Assembly (NCBI GenBank): GCA_049454855.1
Contig: JBMUAQ010000023.1
Coordinates: 1-23,474, forward strand
Source of the DNA: UBA2093 sp049454855
Lineage (GTDB): Bacteria > Actinomycetota > Acidimicrobiia > Acidimicrobiales > Ilumatobacteraceae
Direction: 5' to 3'
DNA: 23,474 nt
Shown: piece after piece, positions 22,936-23,474 of the stretch
Layout of the letters: the number at the start of each line of letters is the position of its first letter
Numbering within the stretch: position 1 is the stretch's first letter
Position numbers and translations under genes: made by a program
The notes under the pieces: generated by a model
Told to the model about the DNA's origin: nothing
The model's input: the letters and a program-made list of their open reading frames with translations, nothing else
Database searches by the model: none

Positions 22936-23474
22936 ATGCCCGCGGAACCGAACTCCCGTCCTGCCCTGTCCATCGTTGCCACGGCCGGCAAGCGGCAGGC
23001 GATGCTCGACATCGCCGTCGAGGCCGAACGGCGGGGATTCTCGGGAATCGCCTGCCCCAGCCTCGGCGGGACCATGGGGCTCTGCGTGTCGCTCGCGCAC
23101 GTCACGTCCACCATCCCCTACTGGACGTCCATCCAGCCGATCTACTACAGCCACCCCGTGGAGGCGGCGAACACCTGCTCACACATCAACGAGGTGTCGG
23201 GCGGACGGTTCCGGTTCGGCATCGGCGTGAGCCACGGACCCGTCACCGCGCGCCTCGGCGTGGAGACCGGCAGGCCGCTGTCCGACATCCGCGACTACGT
23301 CGCTGCCATGCGGGCCAACGAGAAGTTCGGCGGCGCACTTCCTCCCGTGTACCTCGCCACCCTGCGCGACCGCATGCTGCAGCTCGCCACCGAGATTGCC
23401 GACGGCGCGATCTGGGCGAACGCGTCGCTCAGCCACGTTGCCCCGCAGCTGTCGGCGGTACCCGCGGCGCGCAG
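22936..23474 (+). CDS. LLM-class (luciferase-like) flavin/F420-dependent oxidoreductase, partial
   Basis: The only plus-strand gene. It is open from ATG 22936 to the right edge (179 codons), so the C-terminus is missing. The translation shows a luciferase-like barrel: residues near the start read ALSIVATAGKRQAMLDIAVE and AERRGFSGIACPS, followed by YYSHPVEAAN, the family hallmark NEVSGGRFRFGIGVSHGP, then LPPVYLATLRDRMLQLATEIADGAIW. In actinobacteria such proteins usually use coenzyme F420; the cofactor and substrate cannot be told from the sequence. The start has no Shine-Dalgarno sequence and sits 6 bases after the shared TACGGT element. Confidence 0.85.
   Translation, partial: MPAEPNSRPALSIVATAGKRQAMLDIAVEAERRGFSGIACPSLGGTMGLCVSLAHVTSTIPYWTSIQPIYYSHPVEAANTCSHINEVSGGRFRFGIGVSHGPVTARLGVETGRPLSDIRDYVAAMRANEKFGGALPPVYLATLRDRMLQLATEIADGAIWANASLSHVAPQLSAVPAAR

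Noticed and set aside
1..23474. Defence system, mobile element, CRISPR array, riboswitch, tRNA or rRNA genes
   Set aside because: Both strands were read for these; every stretch is explained by conserved genes with gaps of under about 100 bases, and no repeats of the right kind or RNA-gene folds were recognised.

Overview
The window is high-GC chromosomal DNA from an actinobacterium. Its gene order broadly follows the Mycobacterium pimA–pdxS/T–yebC–ruvCAB–secDF–relA–hisS–aspS–alaS region (recalled, not searched). Other pointers are a PimA-like mannosyltransferase, an F420-type flavin oxidoreductase fragment, an actinobacterial LexA box and TANNNT promoters. An early-branching class such as Acidimicrobiia is my guess. 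No mobile element, CRISPR array, rRNA, tRNA or phage gene was seen. All 23 genes are housekeeping or conserved families.

Layout: 22 genes lie on the minus strand, so transcription runs from right to left. From high to low coordinates they are: pimA-like and lemA; htpX and a DUF3048 lipoprotein; pdxS, pdxT, yebC and a Bcp-type peroxiredoxin; ruvC, ruvA and ruvB; queA and tgt; yajC, secD and secF; relA; hisS, aspS, rarA and a small membrane protein; alaS (3' end off the window). A divergent LLM oxidoreductase starts at 22936 on the plus strand and runs off the right edge. Intergenic gaps are tiny. The longest, about 75 bases from the peroxiredoxin stop to the ruvC start chosen here, holds inverted repeats and the ruvC promoter.

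The most interesting signal is regulatory. Ten of the 23 starts have a TANNNT hexamer (actinobacterial -10 form) ending 6-9 bases before an ATG or GTG and no convincing Shine-Dalgarno sequence. This is the expected signature of leaderless transcription. Most of the other genes, which follow inside each block, have Shine-Dalgarno sequences or overlap the upstream stop codon. The boxes therefore split the apparent 22-gene run into about nine transcription units that match function: PLP synthase, RuvABC, queuosine, Sec accessory, stringent response, tRNA charging. Four boxes reuse the TAG stop codon of the preceding gene. A LexA-type box covers the proposed ruvC start. The 17-bp gap between pimA and the LLM gene carries one symmetric TACGGTA that can serve as -10 on both strands.

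Functionally the window combines tRNA charging (AlaRS, AspRS, HisRS), (p)ppGpp signalling (Rel), Sec accessory export (YajC/SecD/SecF), recombination and fork repair (RuvABC, RarA), queuosine modification (QueA/Tgt), PLP synthesis (PdxST) and envelope functions (PimA-like, HtpX, LemA, DUF3048).
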